Shown in pieces: positions 1 to 11,499 of a DNA stretch of 64,000 bases. Source of the stretch: Taudactylus pleione. Lineage: Eukaryota > Chordata > Amphibia > Anura > Myobatrachidae. The stretch spans positions 17,786,501 through 17,850,500 of the forward strand of contig JAUIMM010000016.1 of assembly GCA_031769625.1 (NCBI GenBank). Reading direction: 5' to 3'. A program made the translations under genes and the position numbers. The notes beneath the pieces were generated by a model. It saw only the letters and a program-made list of their open reading frames with translations, made no database searches and was not told the origin of the DNA. The stretch's first letter is position 1; the number at the start of each line of letters is the position of its first letter.

Positions 1-780
1 CACAATCGTCTGGAACTTCAGAGACTGAGGCAGCCCGTTCCACTTGGACAGGATCAGGTGCTGCAGAGGTCTGGAGTGAAACTGGGCGTATTCCACCATG
101 TCGAACACCGACACCATGGAGCCCAGTAACCTCATCGCCGAGTGTAAGGACACCCGGCGGCTGTGCAGACAACTGCGCACCCTTGACTGTAAAGCAGAGA
201 TCTTGTCCTCCGTCACGAAGATCCTTTGCTGTCCCGAGTACAATAAGGCTCCAAGATGCAGAATCCTCCGAGACGGGATTAGAGTGGACTTCTGCCAGTT
301 GATTAGCCAGCCGTGCCGTTGCAGCAGTGCAATGGTCAGGTCCAAGTGGTGTAACAGGAGCTCTGGAGATCCTGTCACCAATAACAGGTCGTCCAAGTAC
401 GGCAACATGCGGACTCCTAGCAGCCGCAGAGAAGCCGCCATGACCGCCATCACCTTGGTGAAAACACGTGGTGCTGTCGCCAGGCCAAAAGGTAACGCCC
501 GAAACTGGAAGTGGTCGCTGCGGATTGCAAACCGAAGGAACTCTTGATGGCGCAAAAGAATAGGGACATGCAGGTAAGCGTCCTGTATGTCCAATGACAC
601 CATGTAGTCCCCAGGTTCCAGCACCAGAATGATGGACCGTAGGGTCTCCATCCGAAACTTCGGGACCCGCAAAGACTTGTTGAGTGCTTTGAGGTTGAGA
701 ATCGGACGATATGACCCATTGGGTTTCTGTACCAAAAATAGATTTGAATAGAGACGCCACCGGCCTTTTATGAGGCCGCA
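1..780 (-). pseudogene. DIRS reverse transcriptase domain (partial)
   Basis: A frame open from 780 to 1 on the minus strand (260 codons) encodes an RT palm/fingers segment. In order it has Y-S-N-L-F-L-V-Q-K-P-N-G-S-Y-R-P-I-L (RT start), V-S-L-D-I-Q-D-A-Y (motif A, catalytic Asp), A-L-P-F-G-L-A-T-A-P-R-V-F (motif B) and L-P-Y-L-D-D-L-L (motif C, catalytic Asp pair, near base 385). These motifs and their spacing are characteristic of DIRS elements, which copy their RNA and integrate with a tyrosine recombinase instead of a DDE integrase. The catalytic residues are intact and no stop occurs after 780. It is not in the same frame as the gag-like ORF upstream, and the usual N-terminal stretch before the RT core is missing, so this copy appears internally deleted. 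The C-terminal part is cut by the window edge. Confidence 0.8.
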
Positions 781-1177
781 TCACAGACTCCCCTTGCAAC
801 ACATCCGACAAGTGCTGTACAGAACTCGTCAGGGAGTTAACCCACGCTGGCTCCTGAGAACCCGGGAGCGGGGAAATAGGGAGACTGTGGGGTACCACCA
901 ATTGTCGTGGGAACCCCTGCATGGGTGACGACACCACAGACTGCTGGGACAAACCCATCGGAGTAAACGCGGGCTGCGGAGCTAACTGGCCCACTAAAGC
1001 TGTTAACGCCTGAGCGAAACAAGCCCAGGGCGGCTCCTGTACCGGTGCTGTAACCGTAATAGGCCGCGCCATGGACAAACACTGCCGGCAAAGGCCCTCC
1101 GCGCTACCCTCCCCCTCCGCTAACGGTACTTTGCACGTGGTACACTGTAGCCGGAGGGGAAAATCACTTTCAGACAT
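781..1177 (-). pseudogene. DIRS ORF1 (gag-like) N-terminal part
   Basis: An ATG at 1177 (minus strand) opens a frame beginning M-S-E-S-D-F-P-L-R-L-Q-C. It has two CxxC pairs within the first 40 residues (C-T-T-C and C-R-Q-C), which look like a small zinc ribbon, then a Pro/Gln/Ser-rich stretch. The position directly upstream of the RT fits the ORF1/gag of DIRS elements. Only about 130 codons separate this start from RT homology; I expect several hundred in an intact element, so a deletion probably joins the middle of gag to the RT near base 785. The frame has no stop all the way to the window edge, but past about 785 it is out of phase with the RT and is probably not meaningful protein. Confidence 0.55.
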
Positions 1178-2274
1178 GATGGCACCACGTATGTGACCTC
1201 TCTCACCAATTAAGTATTAAATAGGCGAGAGACCACCCTGCAGCACCGCACCGCAAGGGCTTTAGCAGAAAGAACAGGGACAGTAATAAAGCTGACAGTT
1301 TAGAGAAGAAAAGTTACAGGCAGCGCTAGCACAGTCACATACAATGCAGAGAAATAACAATTCCTGCACTAACAGCGCTGATCACTCAACTACACAGACA
1401 CAGGGCCTGGTAGGACACAGCGCTGCATACACAGACCTGAGCACAGCGGAGGAGAGGTATGCGGGGGGACCCAGACCATGATGCTTCCTTCCAGACTTCC
1501 AGCAGCGTTCACCATGCGTTGCAGAGAAGATGGCCGCCGAGGAGCAGAGAGAAGCTGGCCTGGGGGAGGAGCGCTGACACAGGACCAGTCAGCACAGTGC
1601 AGAGAGGGCTGTGTGCAGCGGGGGAGGCGCCAGCTGTGAGACAGGGAAGGCGCGCTCCCCTGGCATGCATTTAACCCCTGGGACGCCGCAGCGCTACCGC
1701 TCTGCTGCGGTCCGCTGTCCCAGGGGGTAGTGGAAAGTGCAGGTTCAGTACCTGGCTCCACGCTGCAGCCAGTCCCCAGGGAGCCCCCTGCCTGGGGACT
1801 TAGGACCATGTGACCAGCGGGGACCCACCACGGGACCCCGCTGCTTACCTTTGTCCCCCTTGGATCTGGCCATGGTCCGGAACATCTGGGGTCACCGCTA
1901 GCGGTGACCCCAGATGCTCACCAGCATCCCCCGATCGGTACCGGCGTTCTGGTACCGGCGGGGGTGTAGGGAAGACAGCATGGACGTCAGGACTGACTGT
2001 CCATGCTGTACATCCAGATGTGTAGCCACAGCTGCACTGAAGAAGCTTCAGGGGCTCTTCTAGCCCCCACTCCGACAGGTGCACCCGACGCCGGCCGGGC
2101 ACCAAACTAAACTGAGGTGCCTTGGCCCGGGGGCGGGGTATAGGAGGGGGACCTAGTGCATCCTGGGAGGCTGAAAGCTTAACTCTTTGGTGCCCTGCGA
2201 CTGACGTCACACCTATACCCCCCCCCCCAAGGTATCCTGTGGATACCCTATGGACCCTGAAGTAGAAAGAATAG

Positions 2275-3240
2275 TTTTTCTAATGGGCTTAACCTATCTG
2301 AAATCAAATGTAAATTAATTCTCTTATTGTGTTGGATTTTATGTTGGATTCTTACATATAAAAAAGGTATTAGTGCCTTCTACCAAAGATTCAGTAAGAA
2401 GTGGTTAGGTAGCCTTCCCTAAATATTCCTCTTCACTCAGGATTGACACTATATAGATTTTATAAGTACAGCGGCACCAATAGATTGGTGGCAATTAATG
2501 TGCGCCAGACGGAGCCATTCAATTATTTTTGGCGGCCCAAAAACACCGGATTTAGACACGTAAAGTGGATTAGAACGCCCAAAACAGAGACTTTTAGCAC
2601 ATCTCTGTTCGTCACCTCAGGAGGCTGCGAGCAGAAATGTTGACCCCCACAGGCAATTGATCCAGAACGGAACAATTGAATCGCTCTGTTGGGTGCCCAT
2701 TACCGAGCAGCACACTGAAAACAACTGAATTCACCCCTTTCTGTATAAACTCTCTGATCTTGTTACATTCTCAGTTCTATCTTTGAGCTCAGTGTCAGAG
2801 CTGCATTCTGCTATAATTTATATCATTGTTAAATGAGTACTCATATCACTGTCAAGTTTCCTACCTATAATGCTGATTTTCCAAGCAGTTCCTCATAGAT
2901 ATTGTGTCTGAACAGCTGCTGCTGTAGTCATTCTGGACTATGATAATAGCACTAGCTGAAAGCACAGACCTCACTATAATAGCACTAGCTGAGATCAAAG
3001 ACTGCATTAGCTGAGAGGAGACACTATTAGACAATCTAGAGTAGGCTCTGACACAAGGACACCTGAGCCACAGGGAAGTAGTAATTTATGATTACCCTTT
3101 AGTTATCCTACATAAAAAAGAAGTTGATCAATGCAGGTAAATTTTGAATGTAACCTGAGATAAGAAAACTCTAACATTTAGCTATGTCACAGATAATATA
3201 TACTAATCAGACAATACTTCTAGAACTTCAATACTATAGG
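2275..3240. other. No gene recognised
   Basis: Mostly AT-rich unique-looking DNA. A 19-base motif (ctataatagcactagctga) is repeated near 2940 and 2982. The longest frame (2443-2643) has no recognisable protein features. Confidence 0.5.
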
Positions 3241-3245
3241 ATTTC

Positions 3246-4114
3246 CCGCTAGGCTGTTTCAGCGGGGCGCAGCGCCCTGCCCCATTTCTGAAGGGCAGAA
3301 AGCACCCTGCCCTCCAGCGCGGCGCCCCGCTGAGAGCATGCGAGTTCTGTCTCCACCCGTGGGTCGCAGTGTCCCGTGGGTGGCCAAAACGGCGGCGAGG
3401 CGATCACAGCCGGTGAATGGATGCCAGGCGCACGCGCCCGGCATCTATTCACAGTGACTGCAGCGCTTGGGGACTGCCCGGCATGTCCGTAAGTGCCGGG
3501 CACGCCCCCCAGGAGTGACGAAAAGGGGGGCGCGTCGTAAAGACGCCCCCTTTTCTTTGGCCACGCACCCTTTGTGGCTGCACACGCCTTTTCTTTGGCC
3601 ATGCCCCCTTTGTGTCCGCACACTGCCCCTTTTCTTTGGCCATGCCATCTTTGTGGGCGCGCGCAGAAGAGCCCTATCTCTAGGTCCAGCACCCAGGCCC
3701 GCCAAGAGCCGTGGCGGGCCCGGGTAACAGGGAACGTTGCCTAATCGCGGGAGGGGTGGCCATGCCCCCTTCGAAAAGAAAAATAAGATTTTCAGCGCTG
3801 CGAAGCGGCGCTGCACGCTGGCGAGGGGTGGGCTCTGAGCCCCTCAGCCCGCGCAAAGCCAGGGGGGTGCGATCAGTGTGATCACTCCCCCCCCACAGGC
3901 ATAGGAGACTGCTGTGCTTAGCAGCCACGAGCAGTCTCCCACTGCAGCTCAGCACACGCTGTGTGCTGGGCTGCTTTGAGGGAGGGGGGGCGGCATCGGA
4001 CCCGGGCCCCCACCGGGCCCCTCAGGAAGCCCGGGCCATTTGTACCCGCTCCCCCCCCCTCTCGGCGCCCCTGCTGGCACCTTACCTGCTGCTGGACCTA
4101 GAGTGAACACTAGA
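3246..4114. mobile_element. GC-rich non-autonomous DNA transposon, hAT-like (copy A)
   Basis: Starts tttcccgctaggctgttt and ends near cctagagtgaacactag. The reverse complement of the end (agtgttcactctagg) resembles the start, giving short imperfect terminal inverted repeats. The same ends and shared interior blocks (agcggggcgc, ggcatgtccgtaagcgccgg, acgcccccttttc) occur in the copy at 19519-19936. No transposase is encoded. This copy is about twice as long because of extra GC-rich sequence and an internal tandem repeat. No clear target duplication was found for this copy. Confidence 0.55.
3546..3663. repeat. Three tandem units of about 39 bp inside the GC-rich element
   Basis: The block ccttttctttggcca followed by ccctttgtg and a cacac spacer occurs three times in a row with small changes. 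It explains the repetitive W-P-K-K-R and K-G-A-W-P peptides seen in chance frames here. Confidence 0.75.
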
Positions 4115-4342
4115 GAGGCCAGGTAACATTGTACCATATAACAGTTAAATTGTCTGCAACAAGTATTTTATGTGAGGGAATCAATGTCAAACATTAGCCA
4201 ACCAGTATGAGAAGTATTATTTACCACAAAAGTGGTAGTTTCTGTTGGTCAGGTGATGTTAGGAATGACTAGAAACGTAGTAATTTATTAATTTGCAGAG
4301 TAAGCATTTATGCTTAAAGTTGTGCCACTGCTTGCAAACTGA

Positions 4343-4832
4343 GGGCCTGATTCAGCAAGGAACGCAGACGCTAATACGCACGCAATTGGTTGATGTTTAT
4401 GCTCTGCGCATGCATCGCAGTGCGTGAACTAGCAATTGCGATGGGAACTGCAATTGCTGAGGCTACGCAGACCCAGAGCACAGTGATTGACAGGAAGTGG
4501 CGTTTGTGGGTGGTGGTAGGGGGCTGGGCAGGCGAACGCAGGCGTGCCAGTACGTTGCAACACTGTTGCAGGTGCGTGCATAAATTATCCAATGCATGGC
4601 TATAAGCAGCCAAAGCCAGATAGCCTGCGTGGCTGGTAGTAATTTCTGAGTAAGGTCAAGGCTTGTGCAAGTGTGCAAATGGGTCCGATGTTACTCGATA
4701 GTTTCGCTATGGATGCGAGTAAGTGGGCGTCCTTAGGTTAGGATGCGATCGCAATGTGAATGCAAACATTAAAATAGCACCACTGCGGTGCGTGCGTATA
4801 AGCAGAATTGCGATACGTAGTGAATCAGGCCC
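4343..4832. mobile_element. MITE, GGGCCTGATTCA-ended family
   Basis: Begins gggcctgattcagc and ends with the inverse (gtgaatcaggccc), flanked on both sides by tga (4340-4342 and 4833-4835). The 490-bp interior is non-coding. The termini match copies at 12515, 55528, 56475, 58538 and 61905. The 3-bp duplication fits a Harbinger-type element. Confidence 0.75.
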
Positions 4833-5128
4833 TGAGAAAGTAGCCATTCAGTAGGCTAATCCAATATTCATTAGAATTCATTGGGAAATAGTGATGTAAT
4901 TGAGACACAAGGTGTTTCAATGGGGTCTTCTGTTTCTAATGAATGGATAGGTTGCATCCTAATAGGCTCATCTTGCAAAATGGTTGCCTCCGTGGCCGTT
5001 TTTAGGCAAATAGTACACTTTAAGCATTATCTATTAGTAAAAACATTTCATAGTTAACAAAATGGCCCTCCTTACATCAACAGATGTTCTCGGAATATGA
5101 CAGGTGTGGTTTCACTGTGATGGTAAAA

Positions 5129-5192
5129 CATGCTTTAGCCAATCATGTGTGTTCACTGGACATGCTTTAGCCAATCATGTGTGTTCACTGGA
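5129..5192. repeat. Perfect 32-bp tandem duplication
   Basis: The 32-base unit starting catgctttagccaatcatg occurs twice back to back with no mismatch, indicating a recent slippage or duplication event. Confidence 0.9.
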
Positions 5193-6427
5193 CGTACATG
5201 AGCCTGTGTGGTATGGAGTACGAGACACATGTTGCATGAACATACCCTTACTGTTTTTCAGCCCCATCTACTCCCTCTACCACCTCTTGATGCCCTTCAT
5301 GCAAGGAGATGCAAGTGCTACTATTTGTTATACATGAGCTGTGCCTGAGCCCTATTTGGATGATATAGCCAGACCCAATTTATGATAATTATCCTGAATA
5401 AGACTCTCTGGGTGAAGGACACAGTGTGCTGTTCTGAAATGGCACATCGCTTCCGCCGGCATCACAAGTATCCCCTGGAGGAAAGCTTGCGGTGATAGTA
5501 CTGCCGTAATTGGCCGATATGTGCTCGGACGGCATCGTCGGACATCACTTTGAATGGATTCTGCCCCATAAAGATTAAAATGATAAGCAGGTATAATAGT
5601 CCACTCAATGAAGGCGTTTTTACCAATGTCATCTGTCAGCGTTAAACATTATTAAGGGCGCCTCTAAACAAATATGCATAACTAAATGTTCCACTGCACT
5701 TTAAGCTGCACATATACAAAACGAATTTTACAATCAAATTAGGTGCATTGTCAGTATCATTTAGGAAATAATGTGAAATCATCCTAAAACACAAAATATG
5801 TCAGCCCAAAATGATCAAACACACTAGAAGGACCCCATAGGGTCTGGCTTTCTGGTCAAATGGCAGGATCGGTTACAACTGCATGTGAGTAGCTAAGCTG
5901 AACAGAGATGGGGGCAAAGCAGCTGAATCTGCCCATATATGTTACAGCCATGGAATCACCCATTGGTCAAATAATTTGAAACATATAATATTATTTTCAA
6001 AGTGAAAAACATAGTATATCTGAAGACAATCTCTGCTGACAAGGCAACTGCATGTGAGGATGGTTCAATAGTCTGTAAGAAAGAGTATTTGTTTTTTATA
6101 ATTCTGGGAACTGAGGTTTAAGGGAGGGGGTGCTGCCAGCATGTAAGGGCAAATTGAAGTGGAGAAAGAAGAGGGGGGGGGGGTGGAGACCCTCTTTTGC
6201 TACATAATAATATGGAGTACCCGAATCATTTGTATTTACAGTGGCGATAACAGCAAAAGTTAGGTATATTTAAGTGTTTTTATTTTATTGAATTAGTTAT
6301 TTATTTTTTATAACTAGAAATCCATTTTCAAATGTCACTTGAGGGCTCATACACAAATGTGTGAAATCTGTTAATGTGTTTTATATCTGCATAATCCAGA
6401 ACACTGCATTAAAATATGAATTGTTTC
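5193..6427. other. No gene recognised
   Basis: AT-rich unique-looking DNA with a short poly-G run near 6173-6183. No frame longer than about 70 codons and no recognisable element ends. Confidence 0.5.
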
Positions 6428-6430
6428 TTA

Positions 6431-6742
6431 AGGTGGGTACACACTAGAATGATATCGGACGATTTGCCGTATTGGAACAACATTATCTACATCGTCTAGA
6501 GTGTGCTCACAATTGCGCGCTCCCACGGACGACATACAAGATTGTTTGACTGACCGTGCTGCTAGGTCAAACAAACGATATTGTGCATGTGGCAGTGCAT
6601 TTTAATGAGGGACGGAACAAGGTATTGTTCAGTCGTTCATTAAATTGTCTTGTGTGTACCGGCAATCTGTGATGGTCCGAGGCAAAGGGAAATCGCCCCG
6701 ACTATCAGCACGATTGCCGGTCGTCCTAATGTGTGCCCACCT
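6431..6742. mobile_element. Harbinger-like MITE, GGTGGGTACACACTAG termini
   Basis: Left end aggtgggtacacactagaat; right end, reversed, aggtgggcacacattagga. TTA duplications lie at 6428-6430 and 6743-6745. 312 bp, non-coding, AT-rich target preference. Confidence 0.8.
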
Positions 6743-6917
6743 TTATTCTGTAAAATTACACTCTACATTTAAAATGTTACAATTCACCTTGACCCATTTA
6801 TAAAGCTGTAACGGAAATGTCCTCTGTAATACGTGTGCGCAATATAAAGAACTGTTAATAAGTAATGCACATTACCAATACAACAGGGTAAAGGTGCAAA
6901 GTAAGTAAAAAGGATTA

Positions 6918-7081
6918 AAGGTGCATAAACACCTACAGATATATCTGTTCAATCTGTCTGGTGGGAAGGAAAATCTGGTCTGTTTTCCAGTGTTTGGTAT
7001 AGTTATTTGCTCCCATTCATTACCAGATTTTCCATCCCACCAGACGGATTGGACAGAGATATCTATAGGTGTGTACGCAGC
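6918..7081. mobile_element. Harbinger-like MITE, near-perfect hairpin
   Basis: A 164-bp element whose two halves are inverted copies (aaggtgcataaacacctac at left; reversed right end gctgcgtacacacctatag). TTA occurs on both sides (6915-6917 and 7082-7084). It would fold into one long hairpin as single strand. Confidence 0.8.
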
Positions 7082-7427
7082 TTAAGAAGCATCTAAAGTG
7101 TGTGTACATTTTTCACGGGGTTTAAAATAAAGTCATACCCTGTACAGCTATTAATACCCCTCAGGGAAATGATTGTAAAAGTCACAATGAAGGTGACTGG
7201 GAAAGGCGAGAATGTGACAGATCTGCTCTGGTGATAAACATCATGTGCCTTTACTGATAGCCTACCTAAACTAAACACAGAATTCTTCTGCCGCTTATAC
7301 AACAGCACTAATGGCTACAGAATTCTATAATACTGATCTTATGATTGCACTCTAACAGGACAAAGTATTACAAAATGTGCTTTTAATGAAATGATTGTTA
7401 AAAAAAAATAAACTTGAAATTAATTTA

Positions 7428-7689
7428 CAGATGTGTCCTCATACACATCTGCTAACTGCCCTTTTCGGCACGCCATGTCTTATGCGGCTTTTTCCCGACA
7501 TATACAAGTGTCGCATATCAGATTAATCAGTGCAGTCTCCTAAAGCGGTTTGTCACATCAGTTTATGACTAAGACGCATTTTTGGGCAAAAACAATGCAA
7601 GCCTAGTCGCACGGGACCTGGCAGCTCACTCACCCCAGGTGTCTTGCGCCACATGACGTATTGACGCTAGGTGTATGAGGACACATCTG
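7428..7689. mobile_element. MITE with CAGATGTGTCCTCATACAC termini (copy 1)
   Basis: Perfect inverted ends cagatgtgtcctcatacac with TA on each side (7426-7427 and 7690-7691), as for Tc1/mariner-type insertions. A second copy lies at 13270-13743. No coding capacity. Confidence 0.8.
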
Positions 7690-7691
7690 TA

Positions 7692-8212
7692 TCATTAGAA
7701 ATACAAATACGTGATTGGTAAGTTCGTAACAATGAAAGTCCATCCGTTAGAATTTATTAAGCATCCAGTTAATGTAATAAAATATAAAAGTAGCAACTAA
7801 ATGAACCCAAAATGAAGTACCAGGCGAGTAATTTATTGCCAATAAAATAGGCCGCGGAGCCTTAGCCCCTAGCTTCTTCCTGACTAATGACTAGTCATCC
7901 CCAGCACTTATTTCTGTATTATACCCTACAAAGCTTCACCTTCAGATCTTATGGAAGCTTGGGGGGGAAACAAAATAAAGTGGAGAAGTTGCCCGTAGCA
8001 ACTAATCAGCTTCTAACTATAATTCATCCAGCAGAGTCTATAAAATGACAGTCAGAAGCTGAATTGTTTTATCTTCCCCCATTTTCTCTCTCTTTAAAGT
8101 TTGAGAAATCTCTCTCCTATCTTGTTCTTTGCTGGAAGCAGCCATCTTCTGCATCAAGCACAACAAGTTGTAAAATGCAGAATTGCATTGTGTGTACTCA
8201 AGTCTGACACTA
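7692..8212. other. No gene recognised
   Basis: AT-rich DNA between two MITEs. I see no coding or element signal. Confidence 0.4.
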
Positions 8213-8376
8213 AGGTATATTTACTAATGTGCGGGTTTTTAGAAGTGCAACCAATCAGATTGTATTTAACATTTATGTAGCACCTCCTAGCTCTAGAAGA
8301 TAATAGCTAGAATCTGATTAGTTGCTATGGGCAACATCTCTACTTCTAAAAACTCTCATTTTAGTAAATATAGGCC
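8213..8376. mobile_element. Short MITE, TATATTTACTAA-type termini
   Basis: Left aaggtatatttactaa and right tttagtaaatataggcct are inverted, continuing into an inverted gtttttagaagt block. 164 bp. The target duplication is not clear. Confidence 0.6.
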
Positions 8377-9807
8377 TGCATTTCAAAAGCTGGTGAAAAA
8401 TCTGATGAACTGTTAGATTTCCTTGTTATACAGTACAATGTAATTCCCATTAACATGCTTGCCTATATGTTACGGTATAATTTTTAAATGCTTAACTTCT
8501 TGCTGAGGGACTCATAGCACAGTACAGACTCCCATTACATTAGGCCCTACCGCCACTCACTTCTAAGATTTCTTTTTTATAAGTCAAGAAAATAGAGGGA
8601 CTATGGGGCTGCCGTTATTTCAAATAACATATCAGTGTTGTCCACTGTTGGCTTCTTGAATGGATTCAATATTTCTAATAATTTATTCAAGCTCTATAGA
8701 TCGGGCCCTGTTTTGATTGGTCAGTGGTGCCTGCACTCTGGTGAATGGTCGGTGCAGTCCAGCAAATAGGGTGCTGGGAGAAGTCTAGTGATTATACCAG
8801 CTCTAAATGCTGTAGAGGCGCAGTACAGGTTAGCACGGCCTGTGTTTCCACTCTGCTAGTTAGTGCATGGGTGGAAGGACACAGCCTGGGTACACACATC
8901 GTTGAGTGTGTACCCAGCTTTAGCCTGATTGTCTATCTGTGGTGGATATTGCGGTACCTCTGCTTGCCAGTCAGCAAGGACAGGGGATTGGCAAGCTGGC
9001 CCAGGGTGTTTACTGGTGCCACCAAGTTGTCCCTCATTGATGGCAGAGGGATCTGAGAGCAGGGGGCACGCATACGCCCTCCACCCGGATTTCGCTGGGC
9101 ATCATTAGAGGCAGTGGTAGGGAAATGCTGTAAATGGACGGTGGGGCTTCCATCTGTGCAAGTCAAACGCAGACATTTTAGAAGATTTTAAAAAAATTAA
9201 AATTAGATTTTATATATGAGTATAGCAAAGTGCGCCTGGGCACGTGACCTATTTGCAGAGTAACCAGGGAAGACACTGGAGTCCGTAACTTAATACATGG
9301 TATAATGTAAATAGATGTATGGGAGGACACTGGGCCCTGGGTGTACAGAATGTTAAGTTGCGCAGCAGAGGTGCTGGTGGTCCACACGTGGTACAGCTTA
9401 ACCAGGTCTTAGGTTTATTTAACCAGATGAACAGGTACAATAACAATGCTGGAGCAGCCTGGGCATTGTAGTGCGCAGCAGGATGGTGTATGCTAGTGGC
9501 GCTATGCCCCTTAGTAATAGTGGTTGTGGCATAAGGTACTTGCAGTACTCGTGGGGCTGTATGTGGCTCTTATGGCTGGGAGTCTCAGAGGGCATGTCTT
9601 GTCTCCTGGAACACCAGAGAGGTAACAAGCGTCAAGAGGGCGCACATGCACAGTAGTGCATGTCAGAGGTCAGGCCTCCTGCAGAGCCGCGGCTGGTTCT
9701 AAAGCCTGCCAGCACTGCTGCAATATGGATGAGGCAGTGCAGGAGCATTCCTCGTCCAACAGTACGTTTGTTTGCCGAGTGCCACACCTCCAGCATTTAC
9801 ACATTTA
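8377..9807. other. No gene recognised
   Basis: Mixed-composition unique-looking sequence. Several frames of 65-105 codons on both strands show no domain, signal or codon-like pattern. I treat them as chance. Confidence 0.45.
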
Positions 9808-9894
9808 CTACGTATAGGGGCATATCAAATTAGGCACAAGTTTTACCGCAAGAGGAAAGCTCCAGGTTTAATGCCTGGAGCTATTCAATCATTG

Positions 9895-10407
9895 AGGGGT
9901 CTATTTACTAAGCATTTGAAAGTGATAAAGTGAACGGAGATAAGGGGCACATCCACTAGCAGACATAGAAATGACTGCACGATTACGACATTGTAATCGT
10001 GCAGTAGTTTCACAGTCTGGTGCTGTGCCTACACTGAACGTACAGTCATTCAGTGTAGGCACATCAATCATCCCCTAACATGCTCAACCTGATATTATCA
10101 TCAGGTTGACCAGCATGTTCGGACGATGATTGATGTCGGAAACAACCAGCGGGAGCGCGCATCACTGGTAGTTTCCGACATTTACATCCCAGATGTGTGC
10201 CCAATTACTGAACGATATCACAAATTACAATGTCGTAATCGTGCAATTGCTCTGTTATCGGGTAGTGGATACGCGGCAATAAAGTCCCAGCCAATCAGCT
10301 CCTGTCATTTTTTAAACACAGCCTGTGACATGGCAGTTAGGAGGCGATTGGCTGGTACTTTATCTCCATTCATTTCATCTCCATCCAATGCTTAGTAAAT
10401 AGGCCCT
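9895..10407. mobile_element. MITE with GGGTCTATTTACTAAGCAT termini (middle of nest)
   Basis: Left aggggtctatttactaagca and right gcttagtaaataggccct are inverted. Flanking triplets are ttg and tta, an imperfect duplication. It is itself split by the element at 9944-10279. Confidence 0.7.
9944..10279. mobile_element. Harbinger-like MITE (innermost of nest)
   Basis: Ends ggggcacatccactag and, reversed, ttgccgcgtatccacta, continuing into a shared inverted block tgcacgattacgacattg. TAA flanks both sides (9941-9943 and 10280-10282). 336 bp, non-coding. Confidence 0.7.
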
Positions 10408-10599
10408 TTAACCATTTCCCTGTGCGGTAAAACCTCTGGTAATAAGCGGTAACCCTTTGGTTCCAGAATCGAATGGGTTTCCCCACGCATGAATTACCAT
10501 AGGTGCATTTTTACACTGACTTTTCCTCACAGCTCCTGAGGCTGCAAGGAAAAGTGCACCCTCCGGTAATAAAGTGCACCCTCTGGTAATGCGTAGGGA

Positions 10600-11065
10600 T
10601 CGGCTGCTATTTGAATCGGTCAGCGCTGAGAATCAGCCGCAGGATGTATTTGTCTAGGATAGCATCCACTGATTTAAAAGGAACTATTTGGAGAATTTAG
10701 GAAACGTGTATTTGTTTGGTATTAGCTATATTTTCTTTTATCAAAAGCCCAGAACATAAAAAATATATTTAAATCAGTATGCTGCCAGATTTAAACACTA
10801 TTGTTTCTGAATTAAACATAACCAATATAAATTTATCTAATAATAAATAGATTCGCAATGCAGAATTCTATAAAAAAAAAAAAAAAAAAAAACATTTTGC
10901 GATTTTTACGGTGGCCAATAACTGAGCAGGTTATGGATGGTGCTCACACAGGAATATGTCAATGAAGCTAGTTACACAGGACATGCCTAGGGGAAGCACC
11001 CATCTGTCTGCCCTATGTGTACTCCTATAGCACTGTGTTATACTTACTGGCTGCTGACGCTCCTT
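10600..11065. other. AT-rich stretch with a 21-base poly-A
   Basis: No gene signal. The A-tract at 10872-10892 has no recognisable retroelement body directly upstream, so I cannot call it a SINE or LINE tail. Confidence 0.5.
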
Positions 11066-11073
11066 ACTGACGC

Positions 11074-11482
11074 TATTATATAGGGGATAGAACTAGCTGC
11101 TGCGTCCTTCTGTCCCTCTATCACAGCAGCAGCATGGGGAGGAAAGGGAGGACACTGGGTTACTGCACACAGACTCTACACACAGGAGACGGTGATTGGA
11201 GGGTTTTCCTGAGTGAAGGAGTGATCAGCCAATAAGCAGTTCAGGTCTCCGCCCGGCTTTGAAGCCAGTATTAACTGTTTGTTGTTTCCATTCCTGGTCC
11301 TGTACGCTGACTGACAGGGCTGAAGACCAATAAAATGAGGCGATGATAACAGTGCGAGCCACCATTGGCTGTTGTCTGCGGCTGTACTCTGCATCTGTGA
11401 GGGAGGAGGAGGAAGAAGCAGCTGACAGACAGACACAGAGGCCAACAAAAGAGGGAGATGGGGTAGATGTGAGCTCAGCCAT
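11074..11482 (+). promoter_or_regulatory. Candidate host promoter and untranslated first exon
   Basis: Within 175 bp there are four CCAAT pentamers in mixed orientation (ATTGG at 11195 and 11364; CCAAT at 11229 and 11327), a pattern typical of NF-Y-bound promoters. A TATA-like tattatatag lies at 11074. After a purine-rich stretch the sequence gctcagccat/gtaagtgcc gives a good splice donor at 11483. Local composition is more GC-rich than the surrounding DNA and no element termini are visible. The direction agrees with the candidate coding exon at 51425. This is inference from motifs only; the region could be unrelated unique DNA. Confidence 0.3.
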
Positions 11483-11499
11483 GTAAGTGCCATAGGTGT

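Larger units (their letters stand above)
1..2270 (-). mobile_element. DIRS-type retroelement, 5' portion (runs off left edge)
   Basis: Read on the minus strand, this is a GC-rich leader (about 2270 to 1178), a short gag-like frame and a reverse transcriptase domain that runs off the window at base 1. The RT sequence is of the DIRS/tyrosine-recombinase kind: an F-G-L-A-T-A-P block followed by L-P-Y-L-D-D-L. RNase H, methyltransferase and recombinase would lie beyond the left edge. The leader begins near a small palindrome (ggtatcc/ggatacc at about 2231-2247) next to a poly-C tract. The exact outer boundary is not proven because the partner terminal repeat is outside the window. Confidence 0.75.
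9808..10600. mobile_element. Outer repeat interrupted by two nested MITEs
   Basis: Left part (9808-9894) contains ttttaccgcaagagg and the right part (from 10410) the inverted gcggtaaaacctctgg, so both appear to be halves of one element split by the insertion at 9895-10407. The outer left end is ggggcatatcaaattagg. I could not find its matching right terminus. Confidence 0.45.

Noticed and set aside
98..547. 149-codon plus-strand frame
   Set aside because: It is the antisense of the DIRS RT, whose motifs are clear on the minus strand.
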